NCBI GenBank assembly: GCA_963832725.1 | Contig: CAWHVG010000007.1 | Coordinates: forward strand, 1 to 64,000 | DNA length: 64,000 bases | Source: JAEZBP01 sp963832725 | Lineage (GTDB): Bacteria; Myxococcota_A; Polyangia; Polyangiales; Sandaracinaceae | Reading direction: 5' to 3' | Shown here: positions 51,501-62,177 of the stretch, piece after piece | Layout: every line of letters begins with the position of its first letter | Numbering within the stretch: the stretch's first letter is position 1 | The notes under the pieces: model-generated | Database searches by the model: none | What the model saw: the letters and a program-made list of their open reading frames with translations, nothing else | What the model was told of the DNA's origin: nothing | Position numbers and translations under genes: made by a program

Positions 51501-54500
51501 CCCAGCGTGCTCGAGACCTGCTGGCCCCGCGCGTTGTACTCCGCGCTCGAGAGGATCGTGCGCGTCTGCGCGTCCGGCGTGATGACACGAAGCGCCGACA
51601 CCGGGCCCATCCGGAGGTAGTCCTCCTGTCGCTCGGTGCCGTCCGGCAAGAGCGCCCGCGCCCGGCGACCGAGCGGGTCGAACGCGCTCACGCTCGTGTA
51701 CCCGCTCGACTCGAGCGCGACGGTGCCCGACCAGTCGGGCTCGAGGCCCGCCGTCGCCGTCAGCGTCCGCGTCGTCTCCAGCGGCTCGCCGAACGCGCCG
51801 TAGCGCGGCGTGCTCTGCTCGCCGGCGCCGTCCTGGACGAGGATCGCTCGGCCGAGCTGGTTCCGGTCCGCGGCGCCTGTCGCGCCTTCACCGTAGGTGA
51901 TCGCCTCCGCCTGCCAGCTCGTGCCGCTGTCGGTCACGTGACGCTCGGTCAGCCGGCCCGCCAGGTCGTAGACCCGCCGCTCCTCGGTGTCCTCGTGCCA
52001 GTGCTTCGTCTCCTGGCCCTTCGCGTCGAAGAGCGCGCGGTGCTGCCCCGCGTCCATCGACGTCTCGAGCAGCACACGGCCCATCCGGTCGTACGCGCGG
52101 GTGCTCGCGGTCAGGCCGCGCCGATCGATCGTCGCCAGAGACAAGCCCCGGATGTCGAGGCTCGCCTGCTCGGTGAGCTCGCGCGCCGACTCGATGACCT
52201 CGACCGACGCGATCTGTCGACCCAGCGGGTCCAGGTGCACCGTGATCGGCGTGTCCGCGTTCGACTGCGCTTGCGCGAGAGCGATGTACTCCGGGTCGTC
52301 GATCGCGAGGCCGCTCCGCGCCCACACGTAGTCGGTCGCGCCCGAGACGGTGTCGTTCGGGTCCGACGCGCTGTGCGACCACGGCGTGAACGCGCTCTCG
52401 CTGTAGGTCCCGTTCGGCAGATCCTGCCGAGTCGTCCGGCCCATCGCGTCGTAGTGCGGTGGTCGGGTTGACGCCCATCTGCCGGTGCGCGACGTCGGCG
52501 TCGAAGTCGGGCGCGTCGCGGAAGAGCGGCTCGTACTGCTGGGTCGGCTGCTGCTTCTCGTCGAAGACCGTGTAGCCGCTGACCAGCCAGCGCTCGCTCA
52601 CGCTCGCCTCCACGAGCGCGCCCGTGCCCGGGTCGACCGTCCACGCGGTGCCGGGATCGACGAGCGTGCGCTCCTGGAGCGCGCGGCCGAAGCCGTCCAG
52701 ATAGCGCACGCCGACCTGCGCCCGCGCCGCTGCCGAGCCCGCGTCGGGGCCGCGGTCCACGAACTCCTCCGCAGCCAGCGTCAGCGTCCGCATGGGCGCG
52801 CCGCCGCCAGGGAACTCGTAGGCGATCAGGTGCTCCGCCGTGCCGAGCGCCGTCAGCGGATCGGCGAGCGCGTCGTCGATGGTCGGGCGCGCCTGTCCCA
52901 GCGTCAGCGCCGCGAAGCCGTGCGCGACCATGGCGCCGGTCCCGTCCATCGCCGTCCCGTAGCGGCTCGTCCGGCGCGCGACGCCCAGCGGGTCGTAGTC
53001 AATCTCCTGGACCGTCCCGTTCGGGTCCGTGAGCTGCCACGGCGCCAGCACGTGGTAGTCGATGGCCGCGACCGACGTGTTGCCGACCTCGTCCGACGCT
53101 TGCTGCGCGCACAGGTGATAGGCGTCCGCCACAATCGACTGCACGCCGCCGTCGAACGCTTCCGTCTGCGTCAGCCGGTGGAAGTCCGCCGCCGCCGCGA
53201 AGTGCGTCGTCGGCCCCTGCGCGTAGAAGACGTCGACGTCGACGGCGAAGCCGAGCGAGGGCAGGTCCGCGTCCGGGTCGATGCGCGTGCCGAACACGCT
53301 CGTGAGCTGGCCGCGGTCGTAGGTCGCCTGCTCGCTGTGATGCGGCAGCGTGATGGCGCCCGTACTGCCGAGCGTGAGCGCCACAGACAGCGTGTCGTCC
53401 CAGTAGTAGACGCGCTCGTGCGTCAGCTCGCGGGCGGCCAGCGAGGTCCCGGCCGGGTCGAGCGACTGGTCGTACGCCACGGCGCTGTCGAGCACGGGGC
53501 TGAGATCACTCGCGAGCGTGTCCGCGTAGGCGTCGTCGACGCTCGGGACGTGCACCTCGTAGGCGTGCTGCTCGACCGGGATCGCGAGCTCGAAGCGGTC
53601 CTGCGTGTCGATGTGGACGACGCTGCCTCGCGAGGCCGTTGCCAGGAGGCTCGCCTGCGCCGCGAAGGTCGCCGACGCGCGCCTCGGCAGGCCGGCCACG
53701 AACGTGGTCAGCGGCGTGAGGTAGGCGTCGACATCGAGCGTCCGCTTCAGCGTCTCGCGCGGGTCGCAGGGATCGGCGGCGCTCTCTTCGTACACGCTCT
53801 CGACGGCGTCCTGCTCGATGACCTGGACGGCCGTGCGGTACTGCGTGTCGGCGGCGCGGGTCAGCCGAACGAGCCGACCGGTGGCGGCCACCGTGAAGGG
53901 ATCGGCGCCGGGGACACCTTGCCCGTCCGTCCCGTAGACCTCCTGCCGGACGGGCGAGCCCATCAGCGCCCGGAAGGCCTCCTCGAAGTCGGGCTCGAGC
54001 AGCGCGGCGTCCTCGACCCAGCTCGGCGGTGGACGCGCCTCCAGATCCCGCGCGTAGTGGTGCCTCGCAAAGCGCGATGCGTAGTCGTACTCGCCCGTGT
54101 GCGAGAAGCGCCTCGTCAAGAGCGGGACGACGTCGATGACGCCGCTCTGGACGTCCACGTCGAGGTGCTCGACCACCGCGAAGAGCACGAACGAGCGCTC
54201 GCGCGGGTCGTAGTGGCCGTCGTGGTAGGCGTAGCGCTCGCTCTTCGTCTGCCCGTCGATGGGCTCCGTGTGGGAGAGGGCGTCGATGACCGGGCGCTGC
54301 GAAGGGAGCGGCGTGTCCCAGCCGCGACCGCTCGCGACGTCCCGCAGGTAGTGGCGGACGGAGTGCCCCCATTCGAGCGTGCTCGTCGCGCCCAGCGGAT
54401 GCGTGACCTCCTGCATCTGACGCGCCCCGGGCGAGCTCGTCAGCCGCAGCGCGTGGAACGAGGCCGCGCCGGCGTCGGACGGACCGGTCCATACGAGGCA

Positions 54501-56134
54501 GCGCGAGCCGTCGCCGTAGAGATCGGTGAGCTGCACGCCCGCGCCGTTCGGGACGGGGGCACCCCACGCGATCGCGGTCAGCGCACCGAAGCCGGTGCCG
54601 CGCTCGTTCGAGGCGCGGAGCAGCGTGCCGTCGCCGCGCAGGTAGAGCAGGTCGGCGCTGCCGGTGCTGTCCGTGTCCACGAAGAGGACGCGCGCGGCGT
54701 CGTAGCTCCCTTGGCAGTCGAGCCGCGGCGCGCCGTCCATGACGACCGGGTCGCCGAAGCGGCCGCGGCCGAGGTTCGGCCAGTAGCGCACCGAGCCGTT
54801 CAGCACCTCGACGATGTCGGCGAGGCCGTCGCCCGTCATGTCCGCGAGGAAGCGATCGAGAGGGCCGCTCGCCGCCGGCATCTTCTCGGCGGGCAGGCGC
54901 ACCTCGATGGGCTCGCCGAAGCCGGCCGCGCCCTGGTTCGGCAACCAGGTGACGCCGTCCTCGTGGAAGAGGACGATGTCGGGCCGGCCGTCGCCGGAGA
55001 GATCCGCTTGGCGGACGACGCCGTGCTGCGTGTTCAGCGCTTCTGCGAAGTAGCGGAGCGGCTCCCACGTGCGGCTCCGGCGATCGAGCCGGTAGTAGCC
55101 GGCGCCGGGGCCGCTGAGCGCGACGAGCTCGACGTTGCCGTCGCCGTCGAAGTCCGCGAGCGTGCCGCCCGCGACGCCGACCGGCCACGCGGGCAGGAGC
55201 TGGTGGCCCCCGAACGCGCCGTCGCCGAGGTTCTCGGCATAGCGGATGCCGCTCGGGTCCGCGGTGAGCAGGCCGGGCAGGCCCTCGCTGAAGAGATCGA
55301 GGAGCTGCGTGTGCGCGCCGAGCAGCGGTGCCTCGAGGACGGTGAACGCGTCCTCTTGGCCCGTGTCGGTGTACGTGAAGGTGGCCCACGGCGTCGCTTG
55401 CGAGACGCGCGCGCCTCCCTCGGTGCGCCAGCCCACGTAGCGCACGCCGTTCAGCGTGGTCGCGTCGGGCGCCTCGGCCAGGTCGAGCTCGAGCGAGCCG
55501 ACGAGGGTCGAGGCCTCCCCGAGCTCGCTCGGGAAGTGGTGGAACATCAAGACACGCCGGCAGAGGCGCCGCGTGCGGACCTCGAAGCCCATCCGGCCGG
55601 AGAACGCGGGGTCCTGGCGCACCGGCCAGGTCGTGTCCGGAGTCGGCTGGGGCGAGGCCGTGTCGTGGTCGCCGTAGTCGAGGACGGCCTCGAAGTACCA
55701 CTCGGCGGTGCTGGTGTCGTCGTCCTCCGCCAGCGGCGCCGCGTTGCCGTAGAGGAAGCGCTTGGGGTAGCGGTTCGCGGTGGTGGCGGCGAAGCGTAAG
55801 GCGTCGGAGCTGGTCGGATCGACGCCGGCCGCGTCCTCGGGCTGGTAGCGGACCACCATGGCGTTGCCGAGCCGATCGAACGCCGCCTCGAGGAGCCAGC
55901 GGTAGGTCCGGCGTGGGCGGGTCGATGTCGACCGCGGGCACGCCCGCGAGCGACCAGCTGTGGGGCATGGGCGAGAGCGGGTCGTAGCCGCCGTACGCCA
56001 GCCCCAGGGAGGGGCCGAGCCCGTCACGCCCAGGCGTGAGCGGGATCGGCACCTGCACGGAGGCTCCGCCGGTCGTCGGGTCGACGCCGACGTTCACCGA
56101 GGCCGCGGTGTATTCGGGGTTGAGACTCGCGACG
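48577..56134 (-). CDS. Giant Tc/SpvB-Rhs polymorphic toxin, frame interrupted
   Basis: About 2500 residues. N-terminal SpvB/TcdB-like region (SLNPEYTAASVNVGVDPTTGGASVQVPIPLTPGRDGLGPSLGLAYGGYD), VCBS repeats (ADFDGDGNVELVALSG, DLSGDGRPDIVLF, DMTGDGLADIVEV), TcdB middle domains, then Rhs YD repeats (YDPLGVARRTSRYG, YDAMGRTTRQDLP, YDLAGRLTERHV, YDDAGNLEGW) and the Rhs core end (YEEYFPYGRTAFLAG, FQYRYYAPFLGNWVSPDPAGEVDGPNLYWYARNNPASVTDSLGLQ). A Gly/Ser-rich linker and a unique, AT-richer C-terminal toxin follow (NMSLWMIAANRNLIFSG... to KLGAIKHTVWPWE). Frame changes: near 55910 and 52455, at 50895 (GAATC to GATC), near 50115, and in the linker at about 49600. The true start is not resolved; 56134 is approximate. 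Resembles fused TcB-TcC cocoon proteins that deliver a cytotoxic tail. Confidence 0.8.
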
Positions 56135-56292
56135 TGCGCAGGTGCGCGGACGGCGCCTCGGTCGACGCGCCAAAGAAGTGGTGCTCCGCGACGCGCGACG
56201 TCTCGAGCTCGCTGGGCGTGCTCGGCGGTGGGGGGCGCACGAATTCGCGGGCGGGGGGCTCCGGTCGCGGGGCTCGGTCCTATGTCTCGGTC

Positions 56293-57711
56293 ATGAGCTC
56301 CGCTGCCACGTTCGTCGCCCGCTCGGTGATTCCCGCCCCGGCCGACGAGGTCTTCGCCTTTCACGAGCGCCCCGGCGCGTTCGAGCGCCTCACGCCGCCC
56401 TACGAGCGGGTGGAGGTGGTGGAGCGTGAAGGCAGCATCGAGGACGGAGACCGGACGGTGCTCAGGATGAAGGTCGGTCCCATCAGTCAGCGCTGGGTGG
56501 CCGAACACCGCGACTATCAGCCCGGCCTGCAGTTCGTCGACGTGCAGCTCCGCGGGCCTTTCGCGCAGTGGGAGCATCTGCATCGGGTGGAGCCGAAGGG
56601 GCCCGACGAGGCGGTGATGATCGACCGGGTCGAGTGGCGGGCGCCCCTCGGTCCGCTCGGCAAACTGGTGGCCACGCCGATGATCGAGAAGCGACTCCGG
56701 CGGATGTTCGCCTACCGGCACGCTGTGCTGGCCCACGACGCGCGGCTCCATCACCACGCGGCGGGGCAGAAGCTCCGGGTGGCGATGACGGGGGCGTCGG
56801 GGCTGCTGGGAACGTCGCTGACCGCGCTGCTCGAGAGCGGAGGGCACACGGTCGTGCCGCTGGTGCGCGGCGATGGACGCGAAGGCATCCGCTGGTCGCC
56901 CGGCGAGGGGACGATCGATCGCGCGGCGCTGGAGGGGTTCGACGCCGTGGTGCATCTGGCGGGCGAGAACGTGGCGCAGCGCTGGAGCGAAGCGGCCAAG
57001 GCCCGCATCGAGGGCAGCCGCTGGCAGGGCACGCAGGTCTTGGCCGAGGCGATCGCCTCGCTCGACCGGCCGCCGAGCGTGCTCGTCAGCATGTCCGGCG
57101 TGAACTGGTACGGCGATCGCGGCGACGCGTGGCTCCACGAGTCGGAGCCGCGGGGCGAGGGCTTCCTGGCCGAGGTCACGGCCGGCTGGGAGGAGGCCAG
57201 CCACATCGCCGAGAAGGCGGGCGTCCGGGTCGTGAACCCGAGGATGGGTGTCGTGCTGAGCCCGGCCGGCGGCGCGCTCTCGCTGATGAGGCTGCCCTTC
57301 TCGCTCGGCGTCGGCGGTCGGGTCGGCGACGGTCACCAGTACATGAGCTGGGTGTCGATCGATGACGCCGTGGGCGCGCTCTACTGGGCGATCATCGAGC
57401 CGAGCCTCTCGGGGCCCGTCAACGTGGCCGCCCCGGAGCCGGTCGAGAACGCGCGCTTCACCGAGATCCTCGGCCACGTGCTGCACCGTCCGACGCCTTT
57501 CCCGCTGCCCGAGTCGGTGGTGCGGCTCGCGTTCGGACAGATGGGCGAGGAGACGCTGCTGGAGAGCATCCGCGTCAGCACCGAGAAGCTCGAGGCGAGC
57601 GGCTACCCCTTCGCCCACCGCACGCTGGAGGACGCGCTCCGCCACGTGCTGGGCCGCCCGGCGTCGAGCCCGGCCCAGCAGCCCTCCGCGCAGCTCGCCG
57701 GCGCGAGCTGA
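56293..57711 (+). CDS. SRPBCC-TIGR01777 fusion (YfcH-like epimerase)
   Basis: 472 residues, ATG at 56293. Residues 1-155 are an SRPBCC/START-type ligand-binding domain (FVARSVIPAPADEVFAFHERPGAFERLTPPYERVEVV). Residues about 158-460 are an SDR-type nucleotide-sugar epimerase-like domain of TIGR01777: VAMTGASGLLGTSLTALLESGGHTVVPLVRG (Rossmann GxSGxxG), VVHLAGENVAQRWS, PSVLVSMSGVNWYGDRGD and GVVLSPAGGALSLMRLPFSLGVGG. A known fusion architecture in actinobacteria and myxobacteria; the substrate is not known. Cytoplasmic, NAD(P)-dependent by inference. Converges with the zinc-ribbon gene. Confidence 0.9.
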   Translation: MSSAATFVARSVIPAPADEVFAFHERPGAFERLTPPYERVEVVEREGSIEDGDRTVLRMKVGPISQRWVAEHRDYQPGLQFVDVQLRGPFAQWEHLHRVEPKGPDEAVMIDRVEWRAPLGPLGKLVATPMIEKRLRRMFAYRHAVLAHDARLHHHAAGQKLRVAMTGASGLLGTSLTALLESGGHTVVPLVRGDGREGIRWSPGEGTIDRAALEGFDAVVHLAGENVAQRWSEAAKARIEGSRWQGTQVLAEAIASLDRPPSVLVSMSGVNWYGDRGDAWLHESEPRGEGFLAEVTAGWEEASHIAEKAGVRVVNPRMGVVLSPAGGALSLMRLPFSLGVGGRVGDGHQYMSWVSIDDAVGALYWAIIEPSLSGPVNVAAPEPVENARFTEILGHVLHRPTPFPLPESVVRLAFGQMGEETLLESIRVSTEKLEASGYPFAHRTLEDALRHVLGRPASSPAQQPSAQLAGAS

Positions 57712-57715
57712 GCCG

Positions 57716-57749
57716 GCATCGGGCCGGTCTCCGATTCGCCCGTCGATGC
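57716..57749. terminator. Hairpin between convergent genes
   Basis: GCATCG (57716-57721) pairs with CGATGC (57744-57749) over a 22-nt loop that could extend with GG/CC pairs. It lies between the stops of two convergent genes, where a bidirectional terminator is expected. The short stem keeps confidence low. Confidence 0.3.
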
Positions 57750-57817
57750 GTGGGACCTGCGCTCGATCGCTCGTCGGGGCTTTCACGGAGCCCGGCGCCA
57801 AAAAGGGGCCGTCCCGT

Positions 57818-59129
57818 TCAACCCTCGGCGGGCACCAAGCCGATGGCGTCGATCTCGTTCCAGCCGTCGACACGAGAGGTGTCCTGCACCACGCGGACCG
57901 CTCCGAATCTCGCGCGGGGTGGAGAGCTCGACCGTGTTGACGCGCGAGTCCGCGGCCGACTCGATGACGCCTTCCCAGAGCACGGCGGGCGGGCGGCCGG
58001 CGCTGATGTCCTCGACCCGCGCCAGCGCGCCCGGGTGGAAGGTCTGGACGATCACCACCGCGCTGGCGTGGACCGGCGCGGAGAAGCGCACGTCGACGTG
58101 CTCGAGGCCGTCGTTCTGCGCCGACGGGGCCCAGGCGTTCGGTGCGTCGCCGTAGGCCGGGAAGACGTCGGGAGCGCCGAGCACGTGGTTGGCGGCGTTC
58201 ATCGTGTCCGAGTACTGGCTGGAGTAGCCCGCCAGGGACGAAGCCCACACGGTCCCGAGCTGCGCCATGCCGGTCCGATCGACCGTCCAGCGCATCAGGC
58301 TGGTCCCGGCGACGCGCTCGGACGGCGCCTCGGGGGTGGGGCGGCGCGACGCCCGCGCCGTGTCGAACGCTCCGCTGGCCAGGACGCCCGTCACCACCAT
58401 CCCCAGCACCGCGAACGCGAGCACGAGCTTGCCGAATCCGAAGCGCCAGGCCGGTTTGGCGCGCTTCGAGAGCGGGAGCGGCTCGACGCTGAGGAGCCCG
58501 ATCGTATCGATCTCGGCCCAGCCCGAGCTTCCATCGTTGTTCACATAGGCGCGCGCAGAGCCCACCCGGCGCGGAGGATCGATCTTCACCTCCAGCATGT
58601 GTGCGTCGGCGTCCACGTCTTCCGGCGGCCGCTGCCAGAGGAGCGTCTCCCGGCCGTCGTCGACGAGCGTGATCGCGAACGTGGAGCCCGCCACGTGGGT
58701 CTCGAACACGCGGATCGCGCGCACCGGGAACGCGTCGTCGAAGTCCACCTCGACCCACTCCACGTCGCTTCGCGCCTTTCGCGGCGCCCACGCACCACGA
58801 CGATCGCCCGACGCGGGGAAGACGAGCGGCGGACCGCAGAGCGCGCGCGGACTCCACCCGCCGCCGAAGCTCGAGCTGGCCCGCGCCGCAACAGGCCAGA
58901 GGGAGTGTTCGGTGTCTCGCCAGTCGATCTGGCCCGCACGCCACCGACGCCCCACGCCGATCTCCCGGTCGATCTCGCCGCGGCGGATCCGCGCGAGGTC
59001 GGTGTCCGCCGTCTGCTCGATCGCCAGCGTGCGCCCGCAGTAGCTGCACTGGATCTCGGCGCGACCGCCCGAAGGCGGCAGCGGCGCGCCGCATCCGGGG
59101 CAGTCTCGCGAATGGGCGCCCGCGTCCAT
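57818..59129 (-). CDS. Zinc-ribbon membrane protein with discoidin-like domains, frame interrupted
   Basis: 436 residues after correction. N-terminal zinc ribbon (CPGCGAPLPPSGGRAEIQCSYCGRTL), a beta-sandwich domain that resembles F5/8C (WVEVDFDDAFPVRAIRVFETHVAGSTFAITLVDD...ARAYVNNDGSSGWAEIDTIGLL), a transmembrane helix (LVLAFAVLGMVVTGVLAS), then a second similar domain (WAPSAQNDGLEHVDVRFSAPVHASAVVIVQTFHPG). The end joins as REIGAVRVVQDTSRVDGWNEIDAIGLVPAEG when GAATC at 57905-57909 becomes GATC. Probably a membrane-anchored carbohydrate-binding or sensor protein. The two WNEIDAIGL/WAEIDTIGL repeats support the duplicated fold. Confidence 0.8.
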
Positions 59130-59207
59130 CCACCCGAGGGTAGCCCAGAGCGACGGATTTCGCGCGAGCGACGGACGACGTGCCATGCGCGACACGTGGC
59201 CCGGCAA

Positions 59208-60032
59208 TCAGATCTGCTGGAGCAGTCCCGCGAGCTCGGTCGAGAACGTGCCGCCTGCCTTGGCCACCGCGTCCCGCTCGTAGGCGGGTGTGCTGGGCCG
59301 GCCGACCATGTGGACGGTGGCGCCGAGCAGCGCCGGCAGCGCGAGGTCCAGCTCGTAGATGTCGCCGCAGACCAGCGTCCCGCCGGGCGTCGTGCCGGTC
59401 TCGTCCCAGATACGCTTCAGCGCGTCGAAGTAGCGGCCGCGGCGGACCAGGATCGGCCGGCTCAGCCCGGCCACCGGTAGCTCCGCCGGCAGGGCGTCGA
59501 AGCGCTCGTCCGCATGCGACGGCGGCACCAGCATCCACTTGCACGCGTCGCCGCGCACCGTCAGCCGCTCGCTCCCGCGGGGCGCGAGCTCGGCGATCTT
59601 CCGCTCCACGTCGGCCGTGCGCGAGTTGGTCACGACCATCACCGGCACGCCGAGGTCCAGCACGGTCTCCACCACCTGCTTGGCGTCGTGGCGGAAGACG
59701 GTGACCGCCTTGGCGTAGGCGTCGCGGTAGAGCCGCTCGGTCAGCACGCCCTTCTCCGTGTGGTGCTCGTGGAGAAGGATCTGCGCGATGCTGGTCGCGA
59801 AGATGTAGGGATCGGCGTGGGAGGGCGCGACGATCTTGCCCTCGTACTCCCATCCGTATCGCTCTGGATTCGCTTCGATCGCCGCTTTGGCCTGTTCCCA
59901 CTCGGCGTCGATGTCGCCGCCCAGCAGCTCGGCCAGCCCCTGCCGGTACGCGACCAAGAAGGGCGCCGCCTCGTCGTCCACGCGCGTGAACGTTCCGTCG
60001 AAGTCCAGCACCACGAGCTCGAATCCCGCCAT
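59208..60032 (-). CDS. HAD-family hydrolase
   Basis: 274 residues. Motif I VVLDFDGTFTRVDD has the nucleophile Asp and the acid/base Asp. Motif II VMVVTNSRT (Ser or Thr), Lys in motif III region (KWMLVPP or RYFDALKRI), motif IV GTLVCGDIYELDLALPALLGATVHMVG. A helical cap lies between motifs I and II (AAPFLVAYRQGLAELLGGDIDAEWEQAKAAIEANPERYGWEY). Likely a cytoplasmic phosphatase. The substrate is unknown. The gene is divergent from the GH15 gene, with 59 nt between starts. Confidence 0.88.
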   Translation of the reverse strand: MAGFELVVLDFDGTFTRVDDEAAPFLVAYRQGLAELLGGDIDAEWEQAKAAIEANPERYGWEYEGKIVAPSHADPYIFATSIAQILLHEHHTEKGVLTERLYRDAYAKAVTVFRHDAKQVVETVLDLGVPVMVVTNSRTADVERKIAELAPRGSERLTVRGDACKWMLVPPSHADERFDALPAELPVAGLSRPILVRRGRYFDALKRIWDETGTTPGGTLVCGDIYELDLALPALLGATVHMVGRPSTPAYERDAVAKAGGTFSTELAGLLQQI

Positions 60033-60091
60033 GCGCCCCGGTTAGCACACCGAGGTCGACGGCGCGATCTCGTGCGGTAGCCTCCCTGGTC

Positions 60092-61982
60092 ATGGACTTG
60101 TACAGCGCGGCCAAGCGCATCCGCCGTCCCTTCACGTTCGTGGAGGGGGAAGACGAAGAGTCCTCCCGATCGGGGCCCGAGGGCTGATCGGCGACGGTGT
60201 GAGCGCCGCGCTGGTCCGGGTCGACGGGGCCATCGACTGGGCGTGCATGCCGCGCTTCGACAGCCCGAGTGTCTTCGGCGCGCTCTTGGATCCGGAGCGG
60301 GGCGGGATGACCGCGGTGACCCCGGCCCGGCGGCCCTTCGAGAGCCTGCAATCCTACGATCCGGGCACGAACGTGCTCGAGACGCTCTTCACCGTGCCGG
60401 GTGAGGGCGTGGTGCGGATCGTCGACTTCATGCCCTGGACCGACGACCCGCGCGCCTCGGTGCACGAGATCCATCGGCGGATCCAGTGCGTGGAGGGCGA
60501 GGTCGAGCTCGACGTGATCTTCGACCCGCGCTTCGACTACGGAAGGGTCGACGTCCACTTCGACATCGAGGGTGGCGGCGCGCTGGCGCGCAGCACGGAC
60601 GGCGAGACGCTGGCGGCGGTGATCGAGGGCGCGCGCTGGTCGACGAGGCGGCGAGGCGGCGTCGAGGCGAAGCTGAAGGTCCGCGCCGGCGAGCGCCGCT
60701 GGATGGTGTTGAGCTGGGACGCGCCGCGGGCCGAGCCCATCCACGCCTACCGGCCCTTCGACCAGCTCCGCACCACCCGCCGCCACTGGCGCGAGTGGTC
60801 CGCTCGCGGCTTCAGTACGACGGACCCTGGCGCCACCACGTCCTGCGCTCGGCGTTGGTGCTGAAGCTCCTGATCCACGCGCCGACGGGCGCCATGGTGG
60901 CCGCGCCGACGGCCAGCGTGCCGGAGTGGATCGGCGGCGGTCGCAACTGGGACTACCGCTACGCCTGGACCCGCGACGCCGCGATGGCCATCCGAGCCGC
61001 CAACCTGATCGGCTACCAGCCGGAGGCGCGCGACTTCTTCCACTTCGTGCGCGACATCCTCCACCGCTACGACGGCGAGCTGCTCGTCATGTACACGGTG
61101 GACGGACACGCCGTGCCGGAAGAGACCGTGCTCACCCACTTGGACGGCTACCAGGGGAGCAAGCCGGTCCGCATCGGCAACGGCGCGCGCCATCAGCTCC
61201 AGCTCGACATCGGCGGCGCGCTGGTGGACGCGGCGTGGCTCTACGAGCGCTTCGGCGGCACCCTCGGCCTGCGCGTGTGGCGCGAGGTGCGGCAGGTCAT
61301 CGAGACCGTCCGCCAGCGCTGGTCCGAGCCGGATCACGGCATCTGGGAGCCGCGCGGGATGGTCCGGCACAACGTGCACAGCAAGCTGATGTGCTGGCTG
61401 GCGCTCGACCGCGGCGAGCGGCTGGCGCAGCGCTTCGGCGACCGGCGCTCGCAGGCGGTGTGGGCCGACGCGGCGCGGGCCATCCGCGAAGACGTCGTGG
61501 CGCGCGGGCTCGATCCGAAAGGGAAAGGCTTCGTGGCGGGCTATGGGCTCGACGCGCCCGACGCAGCGCTCCTGCTGCTGCCGATCCACGGCTTTCTCGA
61601 GCCGAGCCACCCGCTGATCACCGAGACCGTGTCGCGCGTTCAACGCGAGCTGGGCGACGGCCCCTACGTTTACCGCTACCACACCGACGACGGCGTCGGC
61701 GGCCCCGAGGGCGCGTTCGTGCTCTGCGGCTTCTGGCTGGCCGAAGCGCTGGCGATGGCCGGCAAGATCGACCAGGCGCAGGAGATCTTCGTCGCTCACG
61801 CCGAGGCCAGCAATCACCTCGGCCTGCTCGCGGAGGAGATCGACCCGGCGACCGGCGCCCTGCTCGGCAATTTCCCGCAGGCGTTCAGCCACCTGGGGCT
61901 GATCAACGCGGCCACGCGCATCGATCTCGCGCTGCGTCTGCGAGACGAAGGCTCGCGCGAGGTCCCGCACCTGCTCGACTGA
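60092..61982 (+). CDS. GH15-family glycosidase (glucoamylase/trehalase-like), frame interrupted
   Basis: About 630 residues. N-terminal beta-sandwich: GLIGDGVSAALVRVDGAIDWACMPRFDSPSVFGALLD; (alpha/alpha)6 barrel with WIGGGRNWDYRYAWTRDAAM, HGIWEPRGMVRHNVHSKLMCWLALDRG (general acid Glu) and GLLAEEIDPATGALLGNFPQAFSHLGLINAA (general base Glu). Hydrolyses alpha-glucosidic bonds, trehalose or maltodextrins by family. Two frame changes: near 60165 by the GATC at 60168, and near 60815 (WSAR/LQYDGPWRHH). The span is consistent with two missing bases. Start is taken as ATG 60092 (MDLYSAAKRIRRPF...). If the first change were real, a GTG at 60199 would start a shorter protein. Confidence 0.8.
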
Positions 61983-62177
61983 CGCTCGTTCGGTGCGTCC
62001 CGCGTTCTGCCTCGAACCCGTGTGGCGTGCGCGCTTCGGCGGAAGCTCGAGCGTTCACCGCGGCGCCGTCGGCTTCGCGCGTCGCTCGGCCCAACGGGCT
62101 CCACGTCGTCGCCGCCGCGCCCGACCTTCCGACGCTACTGGCGATCGAGCCCGCGCGGCTGCATATCTGCCGGCCCG

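Noticed and set aside
52485..55799. Very long open frame (over 1000 codons) on the plus strand opposite the Tc/Rhs gene
   Set aside because: It is Arg/Ala/Gly/Val-rich, lacks any family motif, and is the usual GC-driven antisense shadow of a strongly coding minus-strand gene.
55890..55930. GATTC-type error in the Tc/Rhs gene
   Set aside because: The frame change (DIDPP / RRTYRWLL) lies in cccacgccggacc without GATTC or GAATC, so its cause is unknown.
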